DNA of 52,139 nucleotides from a bacterium (GCA_014874355.1 JACWAJ010000041.1:1-52139); one strand, 5' to 3'; shown: positions 7,689 to 16,070, numbered from the stretch's first letter. Made by a program: numbers and translations. Notes: generated from the letters alone by a model not told the origin.

Positions 7689-7930
7689 TTGTTTGTCTTC
7701 TTGTCCTGTATATGCCCAGCGCGGGGGAATTTGCCCTCGACCAGAGCCGGTGGCACCGAGTTCGACCTAGAGACTAGCGCCGAACAGGGTGCCTCCCGCA
7801 TGAAAACGGGCTTGCCTGCTCGATACGCTTTGAACCTTGTAGCCGGACAGCCCGAACCAGGCTGCGCTACAGCCACAAGCGGCGAGTATATGTGACTGCC
7901 CCTCGCGGAAGCAAATCCATCACGGATCAT
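7685..7930 (-). CDS. Doubtful 81-codon ORF at the infA position
   Basis: An open frame exactly spans the map-rpmJ spacer. Its ATG overlaps the map stop by 4 bp (ATGA) and its stop overlaps the rpmJ ATG by 4 bp (ATGA), as a genuine operon gene would. Yet the product resembles neither translation initiation factor IF-1, expected here, nor any family I know. It uses several rare AGG and ATA codons and lies across a promoter and three hairpins. I think the region is more likely an untranslated leader, but the double overlap keeps a small protein possible. Confidence 0.18.
   Translation of the reverse strand: MIRDGFASARGSHIYSPLVAVAQPGSGCPATRFKAYRAGKPVFMREAPCSALVSRSNSVPPALVEGKFPRAGHIQDKKTNK
7752..7871 (-). 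promoter_or_regulatory. Structured leader RNA upstream of rpmJ (three hairpins)
   Basis: Within the 238-bp map-rpmJ spacer three hairpins follow the promoter. First (7871-7838): TGTAGC/GCTACA, then CAGCC/GGCTG, with a 7-nt loop TGGTTCG. Second (7810-7795): CCCG/CGGG. Third (7793-7752): GGCACC/GGTGCC, a symmetric 2x2 internal loop, GTTCG/CGAAC, then CTAG/CTAG closing a triloop. Read on the plus strand, the 2x2 loop would be a tandem GA mismatch. No U-tract follows, so these are not simple terminators. An autoregulatory ribosomal-protein leader, with S4 as candidate ligand, is my inference. Confidence 0.45.
7885..7914 (-). promoter_or_regulatory. Sigma-70-type promoter for the rpmJ-rpsM-rpsK-rpsD-rpoA group
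   Basis: On the minus strand TTGCTT (7914-7909) and TATACT (7890-7885) are separated by 18 bp, a good match to vegetative -35/-10 elements. Transcription would start near 7878 and give a 5' untranslated leader of about 190 nt before rpmJ. The site lies just after the map stop, so the alpha-type operon could be transcribed independently of spc. Confidence 0.5.
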
Positions 7931-8712
7931 GCTGTCGCCACACGAACGCCAGGTGCAAGCGTGAGCACCTCCGGGCCGTCTGCTGTGATGGCCACCGTGT
8001 GCTCCGAGTAGCAGGAGAGTTTGCCGTCAACAGTCACCACCGTCCAGCCGTCAGTCAGCACTTTCACGGCGTACCCGCCGGCGTTTACCATCGGCTCGAT
8101 CGCCAGGACGAGGCCGGGCTTGATCTCATTGCCGGATCCTGCCGTCCCGTAGTTCGGGACTTGCGGGGCTTCGTGCATATTGCGGCCAATGCCGTGGCCG
8201 ACGAATTCGCGAACCACAGAGAAGCCCTGGCTCTCTACGTAGGTCTGGACGGCATGCCCGATGTCGCCTATATGGTTCCCCGGCTGTGCAGCGGCAATGC
8301 CCCGTTCCAGCGCATCACGCGTCACCTCGACGAGGCGGGTCGCTTCCGCAGAGCCCTCACCGCAAACCACCGACCGGCCCGAATCCGACCACCAACCGTC
8401 GAGGATTACACCGCAGTCCAGGGACACAAGATCCCCTTCCTCGATCACCCGAGGGCCGGGGATGCCATGAACCACCTCTTGGTTGACAGAAACACACAAC
8501 GAGTTGTGATAGCCGTGGTAACCGAGAAAGCCCGGTACGCCGCCATGATCGCGAATGAAAGTATCCGCCTCACGGTCGAGATCCAGGGTGGTTATGCCAG
8601 GACGTACGGCATCGGCAACGTGTTGCAGGCAGGCGCCCAAGATGAGGCCAGACGCCCGCATCTTGACGATCTCCTCCGGTCGCTTGAGCCGGAAACCCGG
8701 GTCACGACTCAC
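7927..8712 (-). CDS. map: Methionine aminopeptidase, type I
   Basis: Removes the initiator methionine from nascent proteins. The five metal ligands of the pita-bread fold are in place: D99 (SLDCG), D110 (WWSDSG), H173 (VGHGIGR), E206 (AIEPM) and E237 (SEHTVAI), with the substrate His at 82 (VVHGIP). Length 261 is normal for the short type I enzyme. The GTG start at 8712 overlaps the adk stop by 4 bp (GTGA). The usual neighbour infA is absent downstream. Confidence 0.97.
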   Translation of the reverse strand: MSRDPGFRLKRPEEIVKMRASGLILGACLQHVADAVRPGITTLDLDREADTFIRDHGGVPGFLGYHGYHNSLCVSVNQEVVHGIPGPRVIEEGDLVSLDCGVILDGWWSDSGRSVVCGEGSAEATRLVEVTRDALERGIAAAQPGNHIGDIGHAVQTYVESQGFSVVREFVGHGIGRNMHEAPQVPNYGTAGSGNEIKPGLVLAIEPMVNAGGYAVKVLTDGWTVVTVDGKLSCYSEHTVAITADGPEVLTLAPGVRVATA

Positions 8713-9296
8713 GGCGTCTTACCCATGTCGACCTTGTCGAGAACGTCGGCAATGCGCCGAGTCACGGTATCGATGTCGCCGATCCCGTCCACATGTGCCA
8801 GCCGCACGCCACGACCTGTGTAGTGGTCGAGAACCGGTTCTGTATCCGCAAGATAGCGTCGCATCCTGATGGTGAAGGCATCCGCCGAGTCATCACTACG
8901 GCCTTCGAGTTCAGCTCGACGAAGAATCCGCCGGCGCAGGGCTTCCTCGGGAACGTCGAGCGCGACCACGACGTCCACGGGCCGGCCACCGCGGGCCAGC
9001 ATTTCATCGAGAGCCTGTGCCTGAGCACGAGTGCGCGGATAGCCATCGAGCAGTGCACCGCTCTGTGCATCGGGCTGCATGAGTCGCGACTCGATGATCC
9101 GAACCATCAACTCATCGGGAACCAGATGCCCGGAGGCCATGATCGGAGCGGCTTCCTTGCCTAATGCAGTGCCCGCCGCCACTTCGGAGCGAAGGATTTC
9201 CCCAGTCGAGACATGGGGGATGCCGAATCGACTGGCGACGACACTCGCCTGCGTGCCCTTGCCGCTACCCGGCGGACCGAAAAGGAGAGTGATCAT
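8709..9296 (-). CDS. adk: Adenylate kinase
   Basis: Interconverts ATP + AMP and 2 ADP. The Walker A loop GPPGSGKGT is at residues 7-15, the NMP-binding STGEILR at 30-36 and DGYPRT at 84-89. It is the short form (195 residues): the LID between residues about 120 and 150 has no zinc-binding cysteines and is reduced to a loop. The secY-adk-map order is conserved in bacteria. The ATG overlaps the secY stop, implying coupling. Confidence 0.96.
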   Translation of the reverse strand: MITLLFGPPGSGKGTQASVVASRFGIPHVSTGEILRSEVAAGTALGKEAAPIMASGHLVPDELMVRIIESRLMQPDAQSGALLDGYPRTRAQAQALDEMLARGGRPVDVVVALDVPEEALRRRILRRAELEGRSDDSADAFTIRMRRYLADTEPVLDHYTGRGVRLAHVDGIGDIDTVTRRIADVLDKVDMGKTP

Positions 9297-10633
9297 CGGA
9301 TGAAACCTCGGTACTGACGCATGATGAGTTGTGCCTCGATCTGTTTCATGGTGTCGAGCGCCACACCCACAACGATGAGGATCGCCGTGCCACCCAGATA
9401 GAAGGTGGGATCGTTGATCTTCAGCAATGCCGCGGTTCCGAGCGGCATCACCACCGTAATCACCGCCAGGAAGATGGCGCCTCCCCAGGTGATACGCGAC
9501 AGCACTTGACGCAGATATATGGCAGTGCTACGACCTGGCCGGACCCCCGGAATGAACACCGCCGACTTCTTGAGGTTGTCGGCGACATCGTCGGGATCGA
9601 ACTGCACATATGTGTAGAAGAAGGTGAACCCAAGCACCAGGAGAAAGTAGATCGCGTTGTAGAGGAAGCTGACCCAGACCGCGCCGCTGTTGGGCTGCCA
9701 GTTGAGATTTACCCATGCCGCGGCCGAACCCATCCACCCACTGTTGCCGGCGAAGAGTTTGCCCAGGATGCCAGGAAACTGCATCAGCGATACGGCGAAG
9801 ATGATCGGGATGACGCCGGCGGCGTTCACCCGCAAGGGTAGGTTGTTGCGCCGCCCACCTTGCTGACCCATGCCGCTGCGCGGATTGAGAATGCGTTGCG
9901 CCGACTGCGTCGGCACGCGTCGCTCCGCCTGCTGAACCCAGATGATGAAAGCCGTCACGGCGACGGCAATGATGCCCAGCGCCACCAGTGGCAATGCCCT
10001 ACCCAGGCCCACCTGATCGATTAGACCGGCGGGAAGCCGCCCAATGATGCCCGCGAAGATGATCAACGACACACCATTGCCGATGCCGTACTCGCTAATT
10101 AGTTCGCCGAGCCACATCGCCAGAACGGTGCCGCAGGTCAATGTGAGGATGATCGTGACATCGTTGCCGGCGCCTCCGTTCGCCGGCAAGATGTTCATGG
10201 TCTGACCGCCGACCTGGACCGTTTGTGCCTTGAAGTATCCGACGATGGCGAAGCTCTGTACCGCAGCCAGGGGGACCGTGAGCCAGCGCTGATAGCGAGT
10301 GATCCTGCGCCGGCCCGCTTCGCCCTCCTTGGAGATCTCCTTGAGGCGCGTCGAAACCACCGTCATCAACTGGAAGATGATGGTGGCGTTGATGTAGGGG
10401 TTCAGCCCGAGCCCAACAATGGTGAAGCCACGCAAACCACCACCGCTGAATACGTCAAGGATACCCAGCAGGCCGTTTTGAGAGAAGAGCTGATCCAGCG
10501 CAGCCTTGTTGGCTCCAGGGATCGGCACCGATGCCAAACACCTGAAGGCAAGCAGCAACCCAACCGTCATGAGGAGCTTGCGGCGCAACTCGGGTATGCG
10601 AAGCGCCTTACCCAGCGCCTCTATCAGATTCAC
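9293..10633 (-). CDS. secY: Preprotein translocase channel subunit SecY
   Basis: Forms the protein-conducting channel in the inner membrane with SecE and SecG. Ten hydrophobic helices are visible. The conserved starts RIPELRRKLLMTVGLLLAFR and SVPIPGAN, the plug-region FSGGGLRGFTIVGLGLNPYI, and the C-terminal loop VADNLKKSAVFIPGVRPGR are present. The GTG at 10633 gives 446 residues; an upstream in-frame extension has no SecY character. The start lies 4 nt from one arm of a 24-bp inverted repeat and overlaps a 58-codon ORF by GTGA. Confidence 0.96.
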   Translation of the reverse strand: MNLIEALGKALRIPELRRKLLMTVGLLLAFRCLASVPIPGANKAALDQLFSQNGLLGILDVFSGGGLRGFTIVGLGLNPYINATIIFQLMTVVSTRLKEISKEGEAGRRRITRYQRWLTVPLAAVQSFAIVGYFKAQTVQVGGQTMNILPANGGAGNDVTIILTLTCGTVLAMWLGELISEYGIGNGVSLIIFAGIIGRLPAGLIDQVGLGRALPLVALGIIAVAVTAFIIWVQQAERRVPTQSAQRILNPRSGMGQQGGRRNNLPLRVNAAGVIPIIFAVSLMQFPGILGKLFAGNSGWMGSAAAWVNLNWQPNSGAVWVSFLYNAIYFLLVLGFTFFYTYVQFDPDDVADNLKKSAVFIPGVRPGRSTAIYLRQVLSRITWGGAIFLAVITVVMPLGTAALLKINDPTFYLGGTAILIVVGVALDTMKQIEAQLIMRQYRGFIR

Positions 10634-10806
10634 GGAAGGGGCTCGTTCATGACTGACTGTTGCAGATACGCCACCGAGACCGCCGAGGCCAAGGCGCCGA
10701 CGAGCACAGGAGGGATGGCATCTGTAGCTGCCTGACCGAGTGCGCACAGGAAGGCAACGCAGGCAGTCAGCGAGGATCGGGGGATGGAGATGTGACAGTC
10801 AGTCAT
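10630..10806 (-). CDS. Possible 58-residue membrane peptide between rplO and secY
   Basis: An ATG frame starts 10 nt after the rplO stop and ends with a stop overlapping the secY GTG by 4 bp (GTGA), so it fits the operon exactly. The product begins MTDC, then has two hydrophobic stretches (about residues 12-25 and 31-48) that could span the membrane. No homologue is known to me. Its first and last codons lie inside the two arms of a perfect 24-bp inverted repeat, so the frame may simply be a by-product of that element. There is no convincing Shine-Dalgarno. Confidence 0.35.
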   Translation of the reverse strand: MTDCHISIPRSSLTACVAFLCALGQAATDAIPPVLVGALASAVSVAYLQQSVMNEPLP

Positions 10807-10818
10807 GAACGAGCCCCT
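10637..10818. repeat. Perfect 24-bp inverted repeat bracketing 134 bp in the rplO-secY spacer
   Basis: The 24 bases at 10637-10660 are the exact reverse complement of those at 10795-10818; the arm begins AGGGGCTCGTTCATGACTGA. The enclosed 134 bp plus both arms fill the whole rplO-secY intergenic space. In the minus-strand transcript the arms would form a 24-bp duplex covering the rplO stop and the start codon of the 58-codon ORF, a possible RNase III target. It could also be a small inverted-repeat element or an invertible segment. I see no target-site duplication. Confidence 0.85.
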
Positions 10819-11365
10819 AGTTCTCCGCGCCTCCCCCGGTCGGGTCAGGTGGCGGTGCCGTGGCGGCAGCAACCCACTTGGGAATGCGCTTGGTCTTGAG
10901 CGACCACTTCTGGGCCGGATCCTCGAGTAGTTCGACATGGCCGCCTGCAGCCTCAACCGCAGCCGTTGCGGCAGCCGAAGCGCGATGGACGCGAAGCGTG
11001 ATGGCGACCTTGAGTTTGCCGGCACCCAGCACCTTTACGAAGTCCGTCGGGTGGGCCAGCAGACCGAGAGTGGCCAGTGCAACGCCATCGACGACGGAAT
11101 CCTTGGTGAAGCGATTCAACTTGCCAATGTTGACCACCGCGTATTCGTGACGCCAGCGGTTGGTGAATCCACGCAAAAACGGCGTGCGCTGAGCCAGCGG
11201 CAACTGGCCACCCTCGAAACCGCGCGGCAGATTCGACCCCTTGCGCGAGCCGGCACCTTTCTGGCCACGGCCCGACGTCTTTCCCTGGCCGGCGGAGATC
11301 CCCCGGCCGACTCGAGTGCGCGCAGTTCGACTGCCCGGTACGGGGTGGAGTTCGTGAAGCTTCAC
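10817..11365 (-). CDS. rplO: 50S ribosomal protein L15
   Basis: uL15, a late large-subunit assembly protein. [20 protein letters not shown], the glycine-rich GQGKTSGRGQKGAGSRKGS and FEGGQLPLAQRTPFLRGF are diagnostic. At 182 residues it is some 35 longer than usual, the surplus being an Ala/Pro-rich C-terminal tail (AAATAPPPDPTGGGAEN). The GTG start overlaps the rpmD stop by 4 bp. Confidence 0.96.
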   Translation of the reverse strand: MKLHELHPVPGSRTARTRVGRGISAGQGKTSGRGQKGAGSRKGSNLPRGFEGGQLPLAQRTPFLRGFTNRWRHEYAVVNIGKLNRFTKDSVVDGVALATLGLLAHPTDFVKVLGAGKLKVAITLRVHRASAAATAAVEAAGGHVELLEDPAQKWSLKTKRIPKWVAAATAPPPDPTGGGAEN

Positions 11366-11610
11366 GACGACTTCTCCTCTTTGACGCCACCGGCGTTAGC
11401 GAGGACAGCCATCCCTGCCGGCGTATCGGCGGCACTGCCGTCGACGCTGACCAGATGGCGGACCTTGTAGATCATGCCCCGGATTTGGGGTGTGCCCTCA
11501 TGCACAACGGTCTGGTTGAGCCTTTTCAGACCGAGCGCCACAATGGTCGCCTTCTGGTCCTTGGCATAGCCAATTGCGCTCTTGCGATAGGTAACGCTCA
11601 GCTGCGTCAT
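11362..11610 (-). CDS. rpmD: 50S ribosomal protein L30
   Basis: uL30. The core [28 protein letters not shown] and the following VRHLV are typical. At 82 residues it is about 20 longer than the usual 60, with an added C-terminal tail ([19 protein letters not shown]...). Its ATG overlaps the rpsE stop (ATGA) and its stop overlaps the rplO GTG. Confidence 0.93.
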   Translation of the reverse strand: MTQLSVTYRKSAIGYAKDQKATIVALGLKRLNQTVVHEGTPQIRGMIYKVRHLVSVDGSAADTPAGMAVLANAGGVKEEKSS

Positions 11611-12191
11611 GCCTGCGGCTCCAGCACGGTCGGCGTCCCCACAGGCTCACTTCGTGCCGCCACCGCGGCAGCGCGCTTGCGACCCACGATTTGTTCTGGC
11701 GTCTTGCCGCGCAGCGCCGCAACTTGATCGAGCGAGCGCATGCTGGCGAGTGCCGCAATCGTGGCACGGACAACATTGATCGGATTGTTGCTGCCCAGCG
11801 ACTTGGTGAGGATGTCATGGACGCCGGCGGCCTCCACAACGGCACGCATGCCGCCTCCCGAGATGACACCAGTACCGGGCACCGCCGGCTTGAGCAACAC
11901 CTTGGCTGCGCCGAACTTATGGCGAACCTCATGGGGAATGGTGCTCCCCACCAAAGGAATCACGATCATGTGCCGCTTCGCATCGTCAACACCCTTGCGA
12001 ATAGCGTCCGGAACCTCACCGGCCTTGCCTAGGCCAGTGCCAACGCGTCCCTTGCCGTCGCCGACGACGACCAGTGCCGAGAAGGAGAACCGGCGGCCAC
12101 CCTTGACCACCTTGGCGACTCGGTTGAGCGAGACGATCTTCTCGATGAACTCGCTGGCCCGATCATCACGCCGATCCATACGCATTGCCAT
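11607..12191 (-). CDS. rpsE: 30S ribosomal protein S5
   Basis: uS5, needed for decoding accuracy and located at the mRNA entry. [25 protein letters not shown] and [21 protein letters not shown] mark the two domains. The start [15 protein letters not shown], 1 bp from the rplR stop, gives 194 residues; the longer open frame would overlap rplR. The last 25 residues are an Ala/Arg/Pro tail beyond the normal end. Confidence 0.95.
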   Translation of the reverse strand: MAMRMDRRDDRASEFIEKIVSLNRVAKVVKGGRRFSFSALVVVGDGKGRVGTGLGKAGEVPDAIRKGVDDAKRHMIVIPLVGSTIPHEVRHKFGAAKVLLKPAVPGTGVISGGGMRAVVEAAGVHDILTKSLGSNNPINVVRATIAALASMRSLDQVAALRGKTPEQIVGRKRAAAVAARSEPVGTPTVLEPQA

Positions 12192-12192
12192 G

Positions 12193-12561
12193 TCAGAACT
12201 CCAGTCCCGCTTCGCGGGCAGCATCGGCCAATGCTTTGACACGGCCGTGGTAGAGGTATCCGCCACGGTCGCAGACGACCGTAACTATCCCCTTGGCCTT
12301 GGCGCGATCAGCGATGGCACGACCGACTGCCACGGCGGCCTCGGTCGACCCTGTCGATTTGATCCCCTTGCGCAAATCGGGCTCAAGCGTCGAAGCCGCC
12401 GCCAGGGTCTGCCCGACAGTGTCGTCGACGAGTTGAACGACCATATGCCGCAGGCTGCGGTAAACCGCAAGCCGCGGTCTCGCCGGCGTCCCCTTGACGC
12501 GCTGGCGAACGTGGCGATGGCGCCGGTCGCGCGCAGCGCGACGATCGTGTTTGGTGAACAT
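12193..12561 (-). CDS. rplR: 50S ribosomal protein L18
   Basis: uL18, which binds 5S rRNA. Recognised by [23 protein letters not shown] near the N-terminus, FVYAQ-type strand HMVVQLVDD, and the C-terminal [24 protein letters not shown]-like end (here [20 protein letters not shown]). Length 122 is normal. It sits between rplF and rpsE as in the standard spc order. Confidence 0.95.
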   Translation of the reverse strand: MFTKHDRRAARDRRHRHVRQRVKGTPARPRLAVYRSLRHMVVQLVDDTVGQTLAAASTLEPDLRKGIKSTGSTEAAVAVGRAIADRAKAKGIVTVVCDRGGYLYHGRVKALADAAREAGLEF

Positions 12562-12576
12562 GCCTCTCTTGACCCC

Positions 12577-13128
12577 TTACTTGCCCTTACCGGCCTTGCC
12601 GGACTTACCCGCCTTGCGCCGTATTTTCTCTCCCTTGTAAAGGACGCCCTTACCCTTGTACGGCTCCGGCTTGCGGAAGGAGCGGATCTTCGCCGCCACC
12701 TGCCCGACCACTTCTTTGTTGATTCCACTGACGGCAATCTGAGTTGGCACCGGCACGTCGATCACGACCCCTTCAGGCGGGGTGTAGCGGATCGGGTGCG
12801 AATAACCCAATGCCAATACCAGATCATTGCCCTGCTTAGAGGCGCGGAAGCCGACACCCACAAGTTCGAGTTGACGGGTGAAGCCCTGACTGACCCCTTC
12901 GACCATGTTGGCCACCAGAGTTCGGGTCAGACCGTGAAGCGAACGGTGCATCACCGTTTCGCTGGGACGCGAAACGGTGACAGTTCTATCTTCGACTTGG
13001 ACTCGCATCGACGGAGGCAAGCTGCGTTCCAGCACGCCCTTGCCACCTTCTACGCGGACATAACTGCCAGAAACGACAACATCGACGCCACTCGGAAGGG
13101 TGATGGGGAGTTTTCCAATTCGCGACAT
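12577..13128 (-). CDS. rplF: 50S ribosomal protein L6
   Basis: uL6, near the GTPase centre. Begins MSRIGKLPITLPSGV; the end FRKPEPYKGKGVLYKGEKIRRKAGK is the signature. Length 183 is normal after trimming an upstream extension that would run into rpsH. It starts 5 bp after the rpsH stop. The final residues are a Lys/Gly-rich tail. Confidence 0.96.
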   Translation of the reverse strand: MSRIGKLPITLPSGVDVVVSGSYVRVEGGKGVLERSLPPSMRVQVEDRTVTVSRPSETVMHRSLHGLTRTLVANMVEGVSQGFTRQLELVGVGFRASKQGNDLVLALGYSHPIRYTPPEGVVIDVPVPTQIAVSGINKEVVGQVAAKIRSFRKPEPYKGKGVLYKGEKIRRKAGKSGKAGKGK

Positions 13129-13133
13129 ATTGC

Positions 13134-13529
13134 TTACCAGACGAACGCGACGACTTCGCCGCCAAGACCGGAACGCTGAGCCGCCTGACCCGTCATCAGA
13201 CCCCGCGAGGTCGAGATGATGGCAATGCCTAGGCCACCTAGCACCCGGGGTATCTCGGTCTTGCGCGCATAGACCCGCAGTCCCGGCCGGCTGATACGAC
13301 GAAGGCCGCTGAGCGGCCGACCCTCGCGAGTGCGAGGCTTGAATGTGCATGTAAGCAAGGTGTGGGGCCCATCGCCGCTCACCTCGACATGGTCAATGAA
13401 GCCCTCGGCCTTGAGGACATGGGCTATCTCAACTTTCATCTTGGACGCAGGCAGCGAGACGCTGCTGTGGTGCGCCGCACTGGCGTTACGCAACCGGGTG
13501 AGCATGTCAGCAATCGTGTCACTTGTCAT
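13134..13529 (-). CDS. rpsH: 30S ribosomal protein S8
   Basis: uS8, a primary 16S rRNA binder and, in enterobacteria, the spc operon repressor. MTSDTIADMLTRLRNA, the SKMKVEIAHVLKAEGFI segment and the C-terminal GLGIAIISTSRGLMTGQAA are typical. Length 131 is normal. It follows rpsN by 4 bp. Confidence 0.96.
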   Translation of the reverse strand: MTSDTIADMLTRLRNASAAHHSSVSLPASKMKVEIAHVLKAEGFIDHVEVSGDGPHTLLTCTFKPRTREGRPLSGLRRISRPGLRVYARKTEIPRVLGGLGIAIISTSRGLMTGQAAQRSGLGGEVVAFVW

Positions 13530-13533
13530 TGGT

Positions 13534-13719
13534 CTACCACGAACTCTTCTTTACGCCCGGGAGCTGTCCCACACTGGCAAGCCCGCGGAAGCAGATACGA
13601 CAGAGGCCGAACTTGCGCATGTAGGCGCGAGGACGCCCACAGACACCACAACGGTGGTACTCCTGGCTCCGAAACTTCGCGGGGTGGAGTGCCTTGGCAA
13701 TCAGGGATTTCTTGGCCAC
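13534..13719 (-). CDS. rpsN: 30S ribosomal protein S14, zinc-binding (type Z)
   Basis: The short, zinc form of uS14: 61 residues with CGVC and CRIC pairs framing [11 protein letters not shown]. Ends [16 protein letters not shown], the standard type Z tail. GTG start. It lies between rplE and rpsH, and no second, zinc-free copy is seen in the window. Confidence 0.96.
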   Translation of the reverse strand: MAKKSLIAKALHPAKFRSQEYHRCGVCGRPRAYMRKFGLCRICFRGLASVGQLPGVKKSSW

Positions 13720-13774
13720 GTGTTACCTCTCCGCGCCGTATCGGGGGCTACCCGACGCACGCGGTGCTTGTTGT

Positions 13775-14350
13775 CTAGTTATGTTGTCCTGCCTTGCGGA
13801 AAGGCATCCCAAAGCCCCGAAGGAGCGCACGTCCCTCAGCGTCAGTATCGGCACTGGTGACGATGCAGACCTCCATTCCGCGAAGCTTGTCGATTTTGTC
13901 GTAGTCGATCTCAGGGAAGACCAGTTGCTCCTTGAGCCCGAGAGTGTAGTTACCGTGCCCGTCAAATGCATTGGGTTCGATACCGCGGAAGTCACGGATA
14001 CGGGGCAGGGCCACGGTCACCAGGCGATCGAAGAATTCGAACATGCGACTGCCGCGCAAAGTGACCTTGACGCCGATGGACATTCCCTCACGCAACTTGA
14101 ATGCCGCCACCGACTTGCGCGCCTTTATCACGATGGGCTGCTGCCCCGTGATGGAACGGACATCCCCAACCGCGGCGTCGATGGCCCGGGCATTGGTTAT
14201 CGCCTCCCCAACGCCGATGTTGACGACGATCTTCTCGAGCCGGGGCACCTGCATGGCGTTCCGGTAGCGAAACTCTTTGACCATGGCCGGCACGATTTCG
14301 TCGTGGTACCGCTGTCGAAGACGCGGCTGGGCGGCGGTTGCAACCGACAT
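13775..14350 (-). CDS. rplE: 50S ribosomal protein L5
   Basis: uL5, part of the central protuberance and 5S rRNA complex. [34 protein letters not shown] and the [19 protein letters not shown] end are family features. Length 191 is slightly above the usual 180. Its ATG shares one base with the rplX stop (TAATG-type overlap, here TGATG). Confidence 0.96.
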   Translation of the reverse strand: MSVATAAQPRLRQRYHDEIVPAMVKEFRYRNAMQVPRLEKIVVNIGVGEAITNARAIDAAVGDVRSITGQQPIVIKARKSVAAFKLREGMSIGVKVTLRGSRMFEFFDRLVTVALPRIRDFRGIEPNAFDGHGNYTLGLKEQLVFPEIDYDKIDKLRGMEVCIVTSADTDAEGRALLRGFGMPFRKAGQHN

Positions 14351-14751
14351 CAGGATGCACTCCTCACGTGGCGCTCACCACACTTCTTGCAAACAACGAC
14401 AGACGTGCCGTTCTCATCAACGCCGTGACCGATGCGCGTGGGCTTATTGCACTTATTGCACACCAGCATGACGTTGCTATATGCGATAGGCGCATTGAAA
14501 TCGACGATGCCGCCCTGCAAGGTGCCCTTTACGCCCGCCTTGGTGTGCCGCTTGAGCGTGTTGATTCCACGTACAACGATGCGCTGCCGGTCTGGTTGGG
14601 TTCGTTCCACGACACCACGTTTACCCTTGTCTTTGCCTGCAATCACTTCGATCGTGTCATCGGAGCGAATGTCGAGATCGCGTACCTTTCCGTACGCCCA
14701 CCCCTCATGGAGAAGCGTGGTACGCCGCTTGTGCAGAGCTGTCTGGGACAT
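14350..14751 (-). CDS. rplX: 50S ribosomal protein L24
   Basis: uL24, an assembly initiator protein with a KOW motif. The KOW stretch [23 protein letters not shown] and [12 protein letters not shown] are present. A CxxC...CxxC zinc-ribbon-like C-terminus ([11 protein letters not shown] and CKKCGERH) is also typical of many bacteria. At 133 residues it carries about 20 extra N-terminal residues, and an internal start cannot be excluded. The ATG overlaps the rplN stop. Confidence 0.93.
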   Translation of the reverse strand: MSQTALHKRRTTLLHEGWAYGKVRDLDIRSDDTIEVIAGKDKGKRGVVERTQPDRQRIVVRGINTLKRHTKAGVKGTLQGGIVDFNAPIAYSNVMLVCNKCNKPTRIGHGVDENGTSVVVCKKCGERHVRSAS

Positions 14752-15119
14752 TACAAGACCTCGGGCGCTAGCGAAACGATCTTCATGAAGTTGCGCTCAC
14801 GCAATTCGCGAGCCACGGGACCGAAGATACGCGTGCCACGCGGATTATTCTGCGGATTGATTAGCACGGCGGCATTCTCATCGAAGCGGATGTTGCTACC
14901 GTCGGCACGATGGTATTCCTTGTTGACGCGAACCATCACAGCCCGCACCACGTCGCCCTTCTTGACCTGCGCGTTTGGTAGTGCGTCCTTGACAGTACCG
15001 ATGATGACGTCACCCACCGATGCGTACTTGCGAGCGCTTCCACCAAGCACTCGGATGCACAGCAACTTGCGCGCGCCGCTGTTGTCGGCAACCTTGATAA
15101 CGCTTTCCTGCTGAATCAT
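14751..15119 (-). CDS. rplN: 50S ribosomal protein L14
   Basis: uL14, at the subunit interface. [20 protein letters not shown] and [20 protein letters not shown] are near-invariant. Length 122 is exactly normal. It follows rpsQ by 12 bp. Confidence 0.97.
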   Translation of the reverse strand: MIQQESVIKVADNSGARKLLCIRVLGGSARKYASVGDVIIGTVKDALPNAQVKKGDVVRAVMVRVNKEYHRADGSNIRFDENAAVLINPQNNPRGTRIFGPVARELRERNFMKIVSLAPEVL

Positions 15120-15131
15120 AGCCCACGTACC

Positions 15132-15401
15132 CTACTCAGCCTTACCGATCACCTGGTCCAAACGCCAGCACTTCTCTTTGGAAACCGGCCGCGTCTCGGC
15201 GATGCGAACACGATCCCCAATACCACATTCGCCTTTCTCGTCATGAACCTTGTATCGACGTGCATGCCGTACAACCTTCTTGTACAGCGGGTGCGGCTTC
15301 ATCTCCTGGACAAGTACCACGATGGTTTTGTCCATCTTGTCGCTAACCACGATGCCGGCGCGGACCTTGCGCCGGCCCCGCAATTGCGTGGGCTCAGTCA
15401 T
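15132..15401 (-). CDS. rpsQ: 30S ribosomal protein S17
   Basis: uS17, a primary 16S rRNA binder. [36 protein letters not shown] and [20 protein letters not shown] are typical. Length 89 is normal. Its start overlaps the end of rpmC by 8 bp. Confidence 0.96.
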   Translation of the reverse strand: MTEPTQLRGRRKVRAGIVVSDKMDKTIVVLVQEMKPHPLYKKVVRHARRYKVHDEKGECGIGDRVRIAETRPVSKEKCWRLDQVIGKAE

Positions 15402-15636
15402 CTTTCACCTCTTTCGAAACGGCAGGTTCCGCAAACAACTCCGCCTCCAACTGCACCGTTAGGGTGCGCGCGATCTCCTTGTGGATCTCGCGGATCTGCC
15501 GATGATTCTCGACCTGCCCGGTGGCCTGCTGAAAACGAACCTCGAAGAGCTTCCGACGCTGTTCACGCAGATGTTCGGTGAGCATCACGTTTGACATCTG
15601 GCGCAGGTTGTTGAGACGCTCGACACGCTTGGTCAT
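15394..15636 (-). CDS. rpmC: 50S ribosomal protein L29
   Basis: uL29, near the tunnel exit and part of the SRP/trigger factor docking site. Two helices with [21 protein letters not shown] followed by [13 protein letters not shown] mark the family. At 80 residues it has some 12 extra C-terminal residues. The ATG overlaps the rplP stop by 4 bp. Confidence 0.93.
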   Translation of the reverse strand: MTKRVERLNNLRQMSNVMLTEHLREQRRKLFEVRFQQATGQVENHRQIREIHKEIARTLTVQLEAELFAEPAVSKEVKDD

Positions 15637-16070
15637 GCACTCACCTCCACTTCGGCGCCCGGTTCTTCTCGAACCACAAAGCGTGTGGCGATCGGCAACT
15701 TGTGCGCGGCCAAACGCATCGCTTCCCGGGCAACCTCTGCGGTCACACCAGCCATCTCGAAGAGAATCCGTCCGGGTTTGATCACGGCCACCCAGCCCTC
15801 AAGATTGCCCTTGCCGCTACCCATCCGGGTCTCTGCCGGTTTTTTTGTGTAGGAAAGATCCGGGAAGATGCGAATCCAGATCTTGCCCCCGCGCTTGACG
15901 TGACGAGTCATCGCGCGACGGGCTGCCTCGATCTGGCGGCTGGTCATCCAACACTGCTCGAGTGCCTGGAGCCCGTACGTCCCAAAGTCGACGCGATTGC
16001 CACGCATGGCTGTCCCGCGGCGATGGCCACGGTGGAACTTGCGATGCTTGGTGCGCTTTGGCATCAACAT
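15633..16070 (-). CDS. rplP: 50S ribosomal protein L16
   Basis: uL16, which organises the A-site region. [35 protein letters not shown] and [18 protein letters not shown] are family hallmarks. Length 145 is near normal. The ATG at 16070 (MLMPKR) is the standard start and lies 4 bp after the rpsC stop. Confidence 0.97.
   Translation of the reverse strand: MLMPKRTKHRKFHRGHRRGTAMRGNRVDFGTYGLQALEQCWMTSRQIEAARRAMTRHVKRGGKIWIRIFPDLSYTKKPAETRMGSGKGNLEGWVAVIKPGRILFEMAGVTAEVAREAMRLAAHKLPIATRFVVREEPGAEVEVSA

Noticed and set aside
7826-7878. tRNA-like sequence on the minus strand (box A-like TAGCGCAGCCTGG and box B-like GGTTCAA)
   Set aside because: The spacing between the boxes is about 13 nt too short, no acceptor stem closes, and the bases are better explained by a stacked hairpin.
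11740-13179. 479-codon plus-strand frame across rpsE, rplR and rplF
   Set aside because: It runs antisense over three certain ribosomal protein genes and has no family features.
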